DNA of 64,000 nucleotides from Chloroflexota bacterium (lineage in GTDB: Bacteria; Chloroflexota; Anaerolineae; Caldilineales; Caldilineaceae): the NCBI GenBank assembly GCA_016861025.1, contig BOKO01000005.1:248001-312000 (forward strand), given 5' to 3'. A program made the translations under genes and the position numbers. Positions 35,695 to 44,267 of the stretch are shown here, in pieces. Below the pieces are notes generated by a model. The model searched no databases. It was not told where the DNA came from and saw nothing but the letters and a program-made list of their open reading frames with translations. Position 1 is the first letter of the stretch; every line of letters begins with the position of its first letter.

Positions 35695-37104
35695 ATGTTC
35701 GATCACGAAACCTACCTTTCCCCCCTCACCTGGCGCTATGGCGGCGAGGAGATGCGGCGACTATGGAGCGAGGCGAACAAGCGCCGGCTGCTGCGCCGTT
35801 TTTGGGTGGCGCTGGCGGGAGCGCAACAGGAAGCCGGCTTAGTCAGTGCTGCACAGGTTGACGACCTGCGCGCCCATCAGGACGACATCGACATTGCCGC
35901 CGCCGAAGCCATCGAACGCGAAATTCGCCACGACCTAATGGCGGAGATCAAAACCTACGCCGCACAATGCCCGGTCGGCGGCGCCATCATTCATCTCGGC
36001 GCCACGTCGATGGATGTGCTCGACAACGTTGATGCGCTGCGACTGCGCGGCGCGCTTGACCTGATCATCGCTGTGCTGGAGCAGGCGCTGTATGCGTTGG
36101 CTGACCGAATCGAGGCGGAAGCGCACACTGCCACGATTGCCTTCACCCACATCCAGCCCGCCGAACCGACGACGATTGGCTATCGGCTCGCCCAATATGG
36201 TCAAGATCTACTCATTGATCTCGCTGAACTGCGCCGCGTGCGCGCCGGCGTGCGCGGCAAAGGGTTGAAAGGCGCGGTCGGCGCCAGCGCAAGCTACACC
36301 CAACTGCTCGAAGGCGTCGGCTGGACGGCGCGCCAGCTTGAGGAACGCGTGATGGTGAAGCTGGGGCTGGAAGCATTTCCTGTTGCAACACAGACCTATA
36401 CGCGCAAGCAGGATTGGCTGGTGCTCAACGCGCTGGCGGGGCTGTGTGCGTCGCTGCACAAGTTCGCCTTCGATCTGCGCGTCCTGCAAAGCCCGCCTTT
36501 TGGTGAATGGAGCGAGCCGTTTGGCGCCAAACAGGTCGGCTCAAGCGCCATGCCCTTCAAGCGCAATCCAATCGTAGCCGAGAATATCGACAGCCTGACG
36601 CGGCTGGTGGCGGCGTTGCCGCGTGTGGCGTGGGACAACGCTGCGCTAAGTCTGCTCGAACGCACGCTCGACGACTCCGCCAACCGTCGCCTGCTGTTGC
36701 CGGAAGCGTTCCTGCTCACCGACGAGGTGATGAGCCGGGCGCTGCGTTTGATCGAGGGGATGCGCTTCTGGCGCGGACCGATCCAACGCAATCTGCGCGA
36801 TTACGGCGTCTTTGCCGCCACCGAGCGCGTGCTGATGGCCGGCGTGCAGGCAGGCGGCGACCGTCAGGAACTGCACGAGGTGATCCGCGAACAAAGTCTG
36901 GCGGCGTGGGCGGCGCTGCAAGAGGGTAAGCCCAATCCACTCGCCGATTTGCTGGCGAACGATGCACGCATCACGCGCTTTGTCCCGGCTGAGACTTTGC
37001 CGGCTTTGCTCGACGCCACCGGGCATGTCGGCGACGCGGCGGAGCGCGCGCTGGCGTTGGCTGCTGAGATTCGCCGCACGGTCGCCCAGGCGAACAGCGC
37101 ATGA
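35695..37104 (+). CDS. purB: Adenylosuccinate lyase
   Basis: This encodes 469 residues. PurB splits SAICAR to AICAR and adenylosuccinate to AMP, each releasing fumarate. Motifs: HLGATSMDVLDN, FTHIQPAEPTTIGYRLAQYG with the catalytic His, and the fumarase-superfamily signature SSAMPFKRNPIVAENI near residue 281. The ATG at 35695 is selected because the homologous N-terminus (FDHETYLSPLTWRYGGEEM) starts there; the upstream open frame runs through the simple-sequence repeat. The last 4 bases overlap the start of the methyltransferase gene. Confidence 0.93.
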   Translation: MFDHETYLSPLTWRYGGEEMRRLWSEANKRRLLRRFWVALAGAQQEAGLVSAAQVDDLRAHQDDIDIAAAEAIEREIRHDLMAEIKTYAAQCPVGGAIIHLGATSMDVLDNVDALRLRGALDLIIAVLEQALYALADRIEAEAHTATIAFTHIQPAEPTTIGYRLAQYGQDLLIDLAELRRVRAGVRGKGLKGAVGASASYTQLLEGVGWTARQLEERVMVKLGLEAFPVATQTYTRKQDWLVLNALAGLCASLHKFAFDLRVLQSPPFGEWSEPFGAKQVGSSAMPFKRNPIVAENIDSLTRLVAALPRVAWDNAALSLLERTLDDSANRRLLLPEAFLLTDEVMSRALRLIEGMRFWRGPIQRNLRDYGVFAATERVLMAGVQAGGDRQELHEVIREQSLAAWAALQEGKPNPLADLLANDARITRFVPAETLPALLDATGHVGDAAERALALAAEIRRTVAQANSA

Positions 37105-38204
37105 AGCTCAATTCGCTTCTCATCCTCACTTGCGACGACGGTTCGGTCGACCTGGCGCAGGCCGAGCTGTCGGCGGCGGCGCCCGACGCCGTGCTGCTTG
37201 AAGAGCTGAGCGCAGGTGTGTTGCTCTACGATGCAGGCGTCCCATTCGCAGAACTCGCTGCACGATGGCGCGCTGCACCGCCGATCTTTGTGCGTCACAT
37301 TGCACCCGTTCAGGCGATTGCACCGTTGGGTGGTCACGCTGGCGATCCGGCGTATCTGGCGCGTACGTTGCCCGACGCGTTGCCGGCGCTCGACCCAACC
37401 CTGCCGTTCTCTGTTCAGACGCGCATTCTGGCTGATGTTCCCTACAAGCCGTTCGATGTCAACACGACGCTGGCTGCGGCGCTGGCGGGTGACAATGGCC
37501 CTACGCTGGATGTGCGTGCGCCGCAGCAAATCGTCTCGGTGGCGTGCGTCAGCCTGCGCATATGGCAGCCGGATGCGAGCCTGATGCTCGGCGGCGCGCA
37601 CGTGGGGCGAAACAAGCGGCTGGCGGCGCTCGCCGGTCTGTCGCTTGCTGCCGACAACCTGTCGAGCTGGGCGGGCGGGATGCGCCGCTTTGCGCGTGAG
37701 GAAGGCCAGGTCAGCCGCGCCGAGTTCAAACTGTTGGAGGCGTTCGAGGTCTTTGGCGTCGAACTGTCGCCGCGCGGCATGGCGCTCGATCTCGGCGCGG
37801 CCCCGGGTGGTTGGACGCGGGTGCTGCGCCAGCGCGGTCAATATGTCACCGCCATCGATCCAGGCGAACTGGATGCGCGGCTGGCTAACGACCGCGGCAT
37901 TCGTCATCTGCGCATCACGGCCGAGCAATATTTGCAGGATGAGCCCGACCGGTTTGATGTGATTGTCAACGACATGCGCATGGATGCGCGCGATTCGGCG
38001 CGGCTGATGGCGGCGTTTGCGCGCTTTCTCTATCCACATGGCTGGGTGCTGATGACGCTTAAACTGCCTGAACACGACCGCCAGCCGGTGCTCGACCAGG
38101 CGTTTGCAATATTGCGACGGGCGTATCGCATCGCCGGCGCGCGCCAGCTTTTTCACAACCGCAGCGAAATCACGGTTTTCCTCATTCCTGCACAAGGTTT
38201 GTAA
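37101..38204 (+). CDS. RlmM-like FtsJ-fold rRNA methyltransferase
   Basis: This encodes 367 residues. The C-terminal half is a SAM-dependent 2'-O-methyltransferase domain: LDLGAAPGGWTRVLRQRGQ (Asp 230 onward), FDVIVNDMRMDARDSA and VLMTLKLPEHDRQPV, providing the Lys-Asp-Lys pattern of RrmJ/RlmM enzymes. The N-terminal part is about 170 residues and may correspond to the THUMP-like region. RlmM methylates C2498 of 23S rRNA in E. coli; the exact target here is unproven. It starts inside the purB stop (ATGA overlap). Confidence 0.85.
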   Translation: MKLNSLLILTCDDGSVDLAQAELSAAAPDAVLLEELSAGVLLYDAGVPFAELAARWRAAPPIFVRHIAPVQAIAPLGGHAGDPAYLARTLPDALPALDPTLPFSVQTRILADVPYKPFDVNTTLAAALAGDNGPTLDVRAPQQIVSVACVSLRIWQPDASLMLGGAHVGRNKRLAALAGLSLAADNLSSWAGGMRRFAREEGQVSRAEFKLLEAFEVFGVELSPRGMALDLGAAPGGWTRVLRQRGQYVTAIDPGELDARLANDRGIRHLRITAEQYLQDEPDRFDVIVNDMRMDARDSARLMAAFARFLYPHGWVLMTLKLPEHDRQPVLDQAFAILRRAYRIAGARQLFHNRSEITVFLIPAQGL

Positions 38205-38367
38205 GCTGTTTTGCGGTGAGCGCCCCTGATTGCCTGTAGGATGGCGTCACGAAGAAGATGTATTATGTTCGCAAGCAAGGCGATTGAATTTCTCTGCAAC
38301 GCATCTTCTAGCGTGGACAAGTGACACGATCGGAGAATCTCGCATAGTCATGGAGGCAATCACGCCG

Positions 38368-39621
38368 ATGTGGAAACGATTGGCTCTCTTGTTCTCGTTA
38401 TCGCTTGTGTTGATGGCGGCGGCAGGATGCTCGGCGGATGCAGCGCGCGGTCAGGTGCAGCGTCTGGTTGCGCAGGCGCGGCTTGCGCAGGAGGCAAGTT
38501 CGCCGCCTGCCAGTGCGGAGAATCAACTGCTCGTTAGCGGCGCGGACGGCAACCTGTTTCTGGTCGATGCCGAGAGCGGCAAACGGTTTGCATTGACGAC
38601 GGATGCTTCGTCGCAACGGCGTTATCTGCAGCCAACGTGGTCGCCCGACGGCGAGCGGATAGCGTGGACGCGGCTCGATGGTCGCCGTAGCACAGTGGAG
38701 ATCAGCCGTTTCGACGGCAGCGAACGCGCTGCACTGGAGACGCCCTTTGCGCCATTTTACTTTTACTGGAGCCCGGCGGGGGATCGCCTTGCCTATCTCA
38801 GCAATTGGATGACGCCGGGACAGGCATCGATAGCACTGCGCATTGTCGAGTTCGAGGAACGCGAGCTGACGGTGCGCACGCTGGCGGAGGGGCAGCCCTT
38901 TTATTTCTCGTGGTCGCCCGATGGCGAGCAACTGTTGACGCATATCGGCGCCGAGCGCGTCGAGTTGCTGAATCTCAGCGGCGAAGCGCAATCGTTGCGC
39001 ATCTCTGGCGGACAATTTCCGGCGCCACAGTGGGCGGCGGACGGCGAGCATCTTATCTATGCCATCGCCGACGCCCGTCAACGGCTGATTGTGGCGGACA
39101 TCGCCGGGCAGGAGCAGGTCGAGCTGACCGACTATCCAGGGCGGATCACCTTTTCGCTCAGTCCGGATGGGAAGCGGCTGGCGTATGTGATCACCGACCA
39201 GGCAACACGCTCAAATACATTTGGGCCGCTCTATGTTGTTGACGTTGACACGCTGCGCACGCGCGAGGCGACGATCAACCCGGTGTTAGCTTTTCACTGG
39301 AGTCCCGCCGGCGACCGGCTGGCATATCTGACGGCGGAGTTTGTGCGCGGGCGCGTGGGGCTGCGTTGGAACGTGTGGGATGGACGACGTTCGACGCCCT
39401 ACGCAGGATTCTTCCCCTCGAGCGTCTATTTGGAGAACTATTTGCCATTCTTCGACCAGTATGCGCAGAGTCACCGCATCTGGTCGGCGGAGGGTGATGC
39501 ATTTGTCTTTGCCGGAACGTTGGCAGATGGACGAAGCGGGGTTTGGGTGCAAGAGGTCGAGGCGGGAAGCGAGCCGCGATTGATCAGCGATGGAACTGTG
39601 GCGTTTTGGTCGCCACGATAA
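38368..39621 (+). CDS. TolB/PD40-type beta-propeller lipoprotein
   Basis: This encodes 417 residues. The signal peptide MWKRLALLFSLSLVLMAAAG ends in a lipobox with Cys 21. At least five propeller repeats follow, each with a 'SPDG/SPAG..LA(Y)' core: WSPDGERIAW, WSPAGDRLAYLSN, WSPDGEQLLTHIG, LSPDGKRLAYV and WSPAGDRLAYLTAE. The protein is probably anchored on the outer face of the membrane. ATG 38368 is preferred over 38350 because ggagg (38352-38356) lies 11 bases upstream of it and the signal peptide starts directly. No functional assignment beyond the fold. Confidence 0.8.
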   Translation: MWKRLALLFSLSLVLMAAAGCSADAARGQVQRLVAQARLAQEASSPPASAENQLLVSGADGNLFLVDAESGKRFALTTDASSQRRYLQPTWSPDGERIAWTRLDGRRSTVEISRFDGSERAALETPFAPFYFYWSPAGDRLAYLSNWMTPGQASIALRIVEFEERELTVRTLAEGQPFYFSWSPDGEQLLTHIGAERVELLNLSGEAQSLRISGGQFPAPQWAADGEHLIYAIADARQRLIVADIAGQEQVELTDYPGRITFSLSPDGKRLAYVITDQATRSNTFGPLYVVDVDTLRTREATINPVLAFHWSPAGDRLAYLTAEFVRGRVGLRWNVWDGRRSTPYAGFFPSSVYLENYLPFFDQYAQSHRIWSAEGDAFVFAGTLADGRSGVWVQEVEAGSEPRLISDGTVAFWSPR

Positions 39622-39663
39622 GTTGGTAAGTTCTACATAAGAAATGAAAGGAAACCGTAGCAA

Positions 39664-40719
39664 ATGAAAGAGGTTAACCAGTCTGCGCAGGATTCGGCCG
39701 CTTATGAAGGTTGGCGCCAGATCGTCGCAAAGTATCAACAACCAGATGCACGGAAGAGCACCTGGCAGATCGTCAACTCTTTTGGCGGGCTGTTTCTTAC
39801 CTGGGCGCTGATGTATTTCAGCCTCAATGTCGGCTACTGGTTGACGCTGTTGTTGGCGATCCCGGCGGCGGGTTTTGCCGTGCGCATCTTCATCATTCAG
39901 CATGATTGTGGGCATGGCTCGTTCTTCAAGTCGCGCAAAGCCAACGATTCGACGGGCATCGTATGCAGCCTGTTTACGCTCACACCCTACCGCTTCTGGC
40001 GCAAAAGTCACGCCATTCATCATGCACACCATGCCGAGCTGGAGGAGCGCGGGATCGGCGACGTGTGGACGCTGACGGTTGACGAGTATCTGGCGGCGCC
40101 GTGGTGGAAGCGCGTCGCCTATCGGATCTTCCGCAATCCTTTCTTCCTGTTTGGCATTGCGCCAGCCGTCAATTTTCTGATTCTGACGCGCTTTCCGATC
40201 GGCGGTGAAAGGGAGTGGCGCAACGGCGAGCGCGAGTCGGTGCTCTATACAAATCTGGCGTTGGCGGGTCTGTTTGCGATCTTCATCGCCTGGATCGGCG
40301 TTGTTCCTGTCCTGGCGATCTTTCTCCCCACGGTCGTAATCGCTGCGGCGGTCGGCACATGGCTCTTCTACGTACAACATCAGTTTGAGCGCACATACTG
40401 GGAACATACGCCAGAATGGGATTACACGTTGGCGGCGATGCATGGCAGCTCCTATTACAGGTTGCCAAAAGTTTTGCAGTGGTTCACCGGCAACATCGGC
40501 TTCCACCACATTCACCACCTCAGCCCACGCATCCCGAACTACAACCTGGAACGTTGTCACGAGGAGAACCCCCTTATGCAGCGCGTCGTACAGCTCACCT
40601 TGTGGTCGAGCTTCAAAACCACATCGCTGGCGCTATGGGATGAGGAAAAACGACGGCTTGTCACCTTTCGCGAAGCGCTGCGACCTCGCGCTGGTTTGAG
40701 GGCGCAGGACGCCGCCTGA
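39664..40719 (+). CDS. Membrane fatty acid desaturase
   Basis: This 351-residue di-iron membrane desaturase has the three histidine boxes: HDCGH (80-84), HAIHHAHH (116-123) and HHIHHL (281-286). Four or more membrane segments flank them. The spacing and the third HHxHH box fit acyl-lipid delta-12/omega-6 (DesA-like) enzymes, which insert double bonds into membrane lipids using ferredoxin or a similar donor. aaaggaaa lies upstream of the ATG. It appears monocistronic. Confidence 0.92.
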   Translation: MKEVNQSAQDSAAYEGWRQIVAKYQQPDARKSTWQIVNSFGGLFLTWALMYFSLNVGYWLTLLLAIPAAGFAVRIFIIQHDCGHGSFFKSRKANDSTGIVCSLFTLTPYRFWRKSHAIHHAHHAELEERGIGDVWTLTVDEYLAAPWWKRVAYRIFRNPFFLFGIAPAVNFLILTRFPIGGEREWRNGERESVLYTNLALAGLFAIFIAWIGVVPVLAIFLPTVVIAAAVGTWLFYVQHQFERTYWEHTPEWDYTLAAMHGSSYYRLPKVLQWFTGNIGFHHIHHLSPRIPNYNLERCHEENPLMQRVVQLTLWSSFKTTSLALWDEEKRRLVTFREALRPRAGLRAQDAA

Positions 40720-40788
40720 TGTGAAAATAGCCTTTGACGCGGAGACGCAAGCTGCGCTGAGAAAGGCGGTTTGCTCCGTCACCTTACT

Positions 40789-40810
40789 CCAGAAAGCTCG
40801 AGGCTTCTGG
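40789..40810. repeat. Imperfect 22-bp palindrome between desaturase and ABC exporter
   Basis: CCAGAAAGCTC and GAGGCTTCTGG form a palindrome around CTCGAG with two mismatched pairs. No T run follows. It may end the desaturase message or be a protein-binding site. Confidence 0.4.
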
Positions 40811-40844
40811 AACAATGGCCGTTGCATTGAAGCGGCTCCTGTCA

Positions 40845-40853
40845 TGATACAAT
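40845..40853 (+). promoter_or_regulatory. Extended -10 promoter just before ABC exporter start
   Basis: TGATACAAT is an extended -10 (TGN plus TACAAT). The expected transcription start is about 40860, at the ATG at 40861, and no Shine-Dalgarno precedes that ATG. The mRNA is therefore probably leaderless. Confidence 0.6.
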
Positions 40854-40860
40854 AGATGCC

Positions 40861-41640
40861 ATGCCTGCTGTCGAAGCGATTCAACTCACGCGTGCGTTCG
40901 GCGCAAAACTGGCCGTCGATCATCTTGATCTCTGTGTGGACGAAGGTGAATTTTACGGCTTCCTCGGTCCCAACGGCGCCGGAAAATCGACCACGATCAA
41001 AATGCTCGTTGGCCTGCTGAGACCGACTTCGGGTCAGGCGCGCATCGCCGGCATCGATATCTGGCAGGAGCCGTTGCGCGCCAAGCAGTTGATCGGCGTG
41101 TTGCCGGAAGGTCTCTCTCTTTACGAACGGTTGACCGCGCGCGAGTTCGTGCGTTTTGTGGGCGCGATGTATGGCCTTTCGCGCCAGGATGCAGCACAGC
41201 GCGCCGACGAACTATTGGCTGTGATGGCGCTCGACGCCGACGCCGACAAACTCATTGTCGACTACTCGCAGGGGATGCGCAAAAAGACGGCGCTCGCCGC
41301 CGCCATCATCCACACCCCACGCGTCCTCTTTCTCGACGAGCCATTCGAGGGCATCGACGCTATTTCCGGCCGCGCCATTCGCAATGTCTTGCAACGGCTG
41401 CGCGAGCGCGGCACAACCATCTTCTTCTCCTCGCACATCCTCGAAGTGGTCGAGCGGCTTTGCACGCGCATCGGCGTGATCGCGCAGGGGCGACTGGTGG
41501 CGGAGGGCGCCATGGCTGAACTGCGCACGATGGCGCAGGCGGGAGAGAATGGCACGCTCGAAGACATCTTCCTGCGCACGGTGGGCGCCACCCACGAACA
41601 ATTGGGAGGCGGCGAGCGAAGCCTGTCATGGTTGGAATAG
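40861..41640 (+). CDS. ABC-2-type exporter ATPase
   Basis: This encodes 259 residues. Walker A is GPNGAGKST, the Q-loop region LPEGLSLYERLTAREF, the signature SQGMRKKTALAAAI (degenerate LSGGQ), Walker B VLFLDEPFEGID, and the H-loop FFSSHILEVVERLC. It belongs to the CcmA/NatA-like exporters. The end overlaps the permease gene by 13 bases, so both are translated together. Confidence 0.93.
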   Translation: MPAVEAIQLTRAFGAKLAVDHLDLCVDEGEFYGFLGPNGAGKSTTIKMLVGLLRPTSGQARIAGIDIWQEPLRAKQLIGVLPEGLSLYERLTAREFVRFVGAMYGLSRQDAAQRADELLAVMALDADADKLIVDYSQGMRKKTALAAAIIHTPRVLFLDEPFEGIDAISGRAIRNVLQRLRERGTTIFFSSHILEVVERLCTRIGVIAQGRLVAEGAMAELRTMAQAGENGTLEDIFLRTVGATHEQLGGGERSLSWLE

Positions 41641-43313
41641 CCGACCAATTTTTTGCTGCTTTGGGGCTGAACGGCGCGCAGCAGCGCGCGCTGCTCAGGC
41701 TACGGTTGCTCCTCACGCGCCGCCAATTCGAGCGCGAACCGGGAAAGCTGGCTGGCTTCTTTCTCTTCCTGGTGATCTTTGGGCCGATTGTTCTGCTGCT
41801 GGCGGCTGGCTCGGGCTTTGCCTATCTCGCTGCTCCTCAGCCGTGGCCCGTGCAAATCCTCGGCATTGTGTTGAGCGGGCTGTGGCTGGCGTGGATCGTG
41901 CTGCCGCTTTTTGCCTTTCGCACCAATGAGGGGCTTGACCTTTCGCGGCTGCTGCTCTATCCACTGCGGACGCGCGACCTGGTCGCCAGCGCGCTGCTCG
42001 GCGCCCTCTTCGATGGCCCCAGTTATTTGACGTTGCCCTTCTTTGTTGCTGCTTTGGTCGGCTGGCACGCTGAACCGCATCTGTTCGTAGTGTTGCTGCC
42101 GGCGCTCCTGCTCGTCTATCTGTTGATGATAGCTGGGGGACAGCTGGCGCTGACGGCGAGCATGGGGCTGCTGCGCAGCCGGCGTTTTCGCGACCTTTCA
42201 ATCGTGGTCTTCTCGTTGCTCGGTTCATCGTGCTATTTCATCAACCGCCTGGTCGAAACGTGGGCGCAGGCAATGGGCGCCGAGACGTTGGCGCAGTTCG
42301 AGCCGCTGCGCCTGTTGCGTTGGCTGCCGCCGGGCGCGTGCGCACAGGCCGTCGCCTCCGCGGCGCACGGCGCCTGGCTGGAAGCGCTGCTCTGGCTCGG
42401 CTATGCTGGGGCGTGGCTGGGATTGTTGCTCTGGATGTGGTGGAAGTTGTTGTTGCGCATGACGACAGGCGCCTCAGCCTGGGCATTGCCTGCCGCAGAA
42501 CCGAAGCCTCAACCGCGCAGACGCTCCCCGCTCAGCGAGCCCATTGTTGCCGCAATTGGCGGATGGTTGCCGGCCCCAGCACAGGCGATGATGGTCAAGG
42601 AGCTGAAACTGATCTGGCGCGTGCCGCAGCGTCGCATTGGCTTGCTGCAAAGCGTTTTGGCGCCGTTCGTCCTGATTCTGGCCGTTTTTGTGGGCGACTT
42701 CGGTGCGCTTGGTCGTTTGCCCGAATGGACGGCGCTGGGGCTGCCCACCATCATGTTCTTCTCGGCGTGGGGGTTGGGCACAAATATGCTCGGCATGGAG
42801 AGCCGTGGGTTGGCGACGCTGTTGCTCACGCCGTCGCCGCGCTGGCAGATTTTTATGGGCAAAGGGGTGGCGTATGCTGTGATGGCGATGATTCCAACCG
42901 CCGTCTATGCGGTGACGCTGGGTCTCACTGCGCGCAGCCCGCTCATTTTTGCCGGCCTTGTGGCGGGAATCGGTGCGGCGCTGGCTGTGCTTGGCGTCAA
43001 CATGATTGCGGCGGTCTACTTCACCTTCCCCTTCGATGAGGAAAACACTACGCGTCAACGGTCGGGCGGGGGTTGCATGACCGGCCTTGTTCAAGTCGTC
43101 GTCATTCCGCTGGCGATGGCTGTCGCCGCCGCACCGACGACCATGCCGCTTGCTCTCACCGTGTGGCTGAACCGCTCTGAATTCGCTGTATGGGTGGCGC
43201 TGGCTGGCGCGATTTTTGCAGCCGGGTTCTTTGTGTGGGCGGCCCATTACGCTGGCCGGACGCTCGCCGTACGCGAGGCTGAAGTATTGGCGTCGGCGAC
43301 TCTTGAACGCTGA
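41628..43313 (+). CDS. ABC-2-type exporter permease
   Basis: This encodes 561 residues with about twelve hydrophobic segments and a cytosolic basic/proline segment near the middle (AAEPKPQPRRRSPLSEP). The pattern resembles large ABC-2 permeases made of two membrane halves. No substrate motif is visible. It partners the ATPase it overlaps. A small hairpin (43352-43377) follows. Confidence 0.85.
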   Translation: MVGIADQFFAALGLNGAQQRALLRLRLLLTRRQFEREPGKLAGFFLFLVIFGPIVLLLAAGSGFAYLAAPQPWPVQILGIVLSGLWLAWIVLPLFAFRTNEGLDLSRLLLYPLRTRDLVASALLGALFDGPSYLTLPFFVAALVGWHAEPHLFVVLLPALLLVYLLMIAGGQLALTASMGLLRSRRFRDLSIVVFSLLGSSCYFINRLVETWAQAMGAETLAQFEPLRLLRWLPPGACAQAVASAAHGAWLEALLWLGYAGAWLGLLLWMWWKLLLRMTTGASAWALPAAEPKPQPRRRSPLSEPIVAAIGGWLPAPAQAMMVKELKLIWRVPQRRIGLLQSVLAPFVLILAVFVGDFGALGRLPEWTALGLPTIMFFSAWGLGTNMLGMESRGLATLLLTPSPRWQIFMGKGVAYAVMAMIPTAVYAVTLGLTARSPLIFAGLVAGIGAALAVLGVNMIAAVYFTFPFDEENTTRQRSGGGCMTGLVQVVVIPLAMAVAAAPTTMPLALTVWLNRSEFAVWVALAGAIFAAGFFVWAAHYAGRTLAVREAEVLASATLER

Positions 43314-43351
43314 AACCCTTTCGTCAGCAACCAAAAAGCCCAAAGAGATGA

Positions 43352-43377
43352 AAAATGCATGATGCTTTATGCATTTT
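43352..43377 (+). terminator. Weak hairpin after exporter operon
   Basis: AAAATGCAT (43352-43360) and ATGCATTTT (43369-43377) pair perfectly over 9 bp with an 8-base loop. It is AT-rich with a T run inside the right arm; it could terminate transcription in either direction. Confidence 0.5.
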
Positions 43378-43391
43378 CGCTGCTTTGCACA

Positions 43392-43420
43392 GTTGACTTT
43401 GCGACGCCTGTGTGTTAATA
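43392..43420 (+). promoter_or_regulatory. Candidate promoter of the FCD-type GntR gene
   Basis: TTGACT (43392-43397), a 17-base spacer and TAATAT (43415-43420); an overlapping TATAAT (43418-43423) would need a 20-base spacer. The region is markedly AT-rich against its surroundings. Confidence 0.55.
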
Positions 43421-43442
43421 TAATTTTATCAATTAGAATAAT

Positions 43443-43463
43443 TATAATAATCAGATTATTATA
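43443..43463 (+). promoter_or_regulatory. AT-rich perfect palindrome overlapping the GntR start codon
   Basis: TATAATAAT (43443-43451), a 3-base centre and ATTATTATA (43455-43463). The last base is the A of the ATG start codon. Its position suggests autoregulation by the gene product, but AT-richness makes chance more likely than for the other palindromes. Confidence 0.5.
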
Positions 43464-44185
43464 TGATCTTGTCTAAAATCGACTCCGACTTCTTGCGCTA
43501 TCTTCTTGCCGACGGCCACGCGCCGGGCGAGCGATTGCCGTCTCTGGCGGAACTAAGCGTCGAGACGGGCATGAGCATGGGCAAGCTGCGTGAGCAGTTC
43601 GAGGTGGCGCGCATGTTGGGGTTGGTCGAAGCCAGCCCGCGCCGCGGCATCGTGCGCACCGAATACAGCTTTTTGCCGGCGGTGCGTCTGAGCCTGCTGG
43701 CGGCGCTGGCAATCAACCCTGCCTATTTCGATGCGTTCGGCGGGCTGCGCGCCCATCTGGAGACGGCGTATTGGGAGGAGGCGGTGGCGCTGCTCACTGA
43801 CGCCGATCTGGCGATGTTGCGCTCACTGGTGGCGGCGGCGTGGCAGAAGTTGAGCGAACCACGCATCCAGATTCCGTATTTGGAGCACCGCGAGTTGCAT
43901 CTAACCATCTATCGTCGGCTCGACAACCCGTTCGTAGTGGGTTTGTTGGAGGCGTACTGGGATGCCTACGAGGCGGTCGAGTTGAACACCTACGCTGATT
44001 ACGCCTATTTACAGGCAGTGTGGCGCTATCATGAGCGCATTGTCGATGCGATTTGTGCGGGCGAGGTTGCTGAGGGCAAGCGATTGCTGATCGAACACAT
44101 GCAGTTGCTTAACGCTCGCGGTGTGTCGATGGAGGCGCCAATGCGCTCGAACGGTGCAGCGGCGTTGGCTATTATAAATACGTGA
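43463..44185 (+). CDS. GntR-family regulator, FadR/FCD subfamily
   Basis: This encodes 240 residues. The winged helix is at residues about 5-65 (RLPSLAELSVETGMSMGKLR, wing PRRGIVRTEY). An all-helical FCD effector domain follows (LRAHLETAYWEEAV, EHRELHLTIYRRLDNPFVVG, YHERIVDAICAGEVAEGKRL), whose His and Asp residues bind metal and organic acids in relatives. It lies upstream of korAB, so it may sense a 2-oxoacid or related metabolite (inference). It is separated from korA by a hairpin. Confidence 0.9.
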   Translation: MILSKIDSDFLRYLLADGHAPGERLPSLAELSVETGMSMGKLREQFEVARMLGLVEASPRRGIVRTEYSFLPAVRLSLLAALAINPAYFDAFGGLRAHLETAYWEEAVALLTDADLAMLRSLVAAAWQKLSEPRIQIPYLEHRELHLTIYRRLDNPFVVGLLEAYWDAYEAVELNTYADYAYLQAVWRYHERIVDAICAGEVAEGKRLLIEHMQLLNARGVSMEAPMRSNGAAALAIINT

Positions 44186-44188
44186 GCC

Positions 44189-44212
44189 AAACGGCGACAG
44201 GATTCGCCGTTT
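44189..44212 (+). terminator. Hairpin between GntR gene and korA
   Basis: AAACGGCGA (44189-44197) and TCGCCGTTT (44204-44212) form a 9-bp perfect stem with a 6-base loop. It follows the gntR stop by 3 bases. The T run is poor, so it may be a partial terminator or attenuator. Confidence 0.6.
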
Positions 44213-44267
44213 CTCAAATAGAAAGAATTTGATTGTTTTCAGTCCGCCTCATCCAGGAGGAAAAAGA

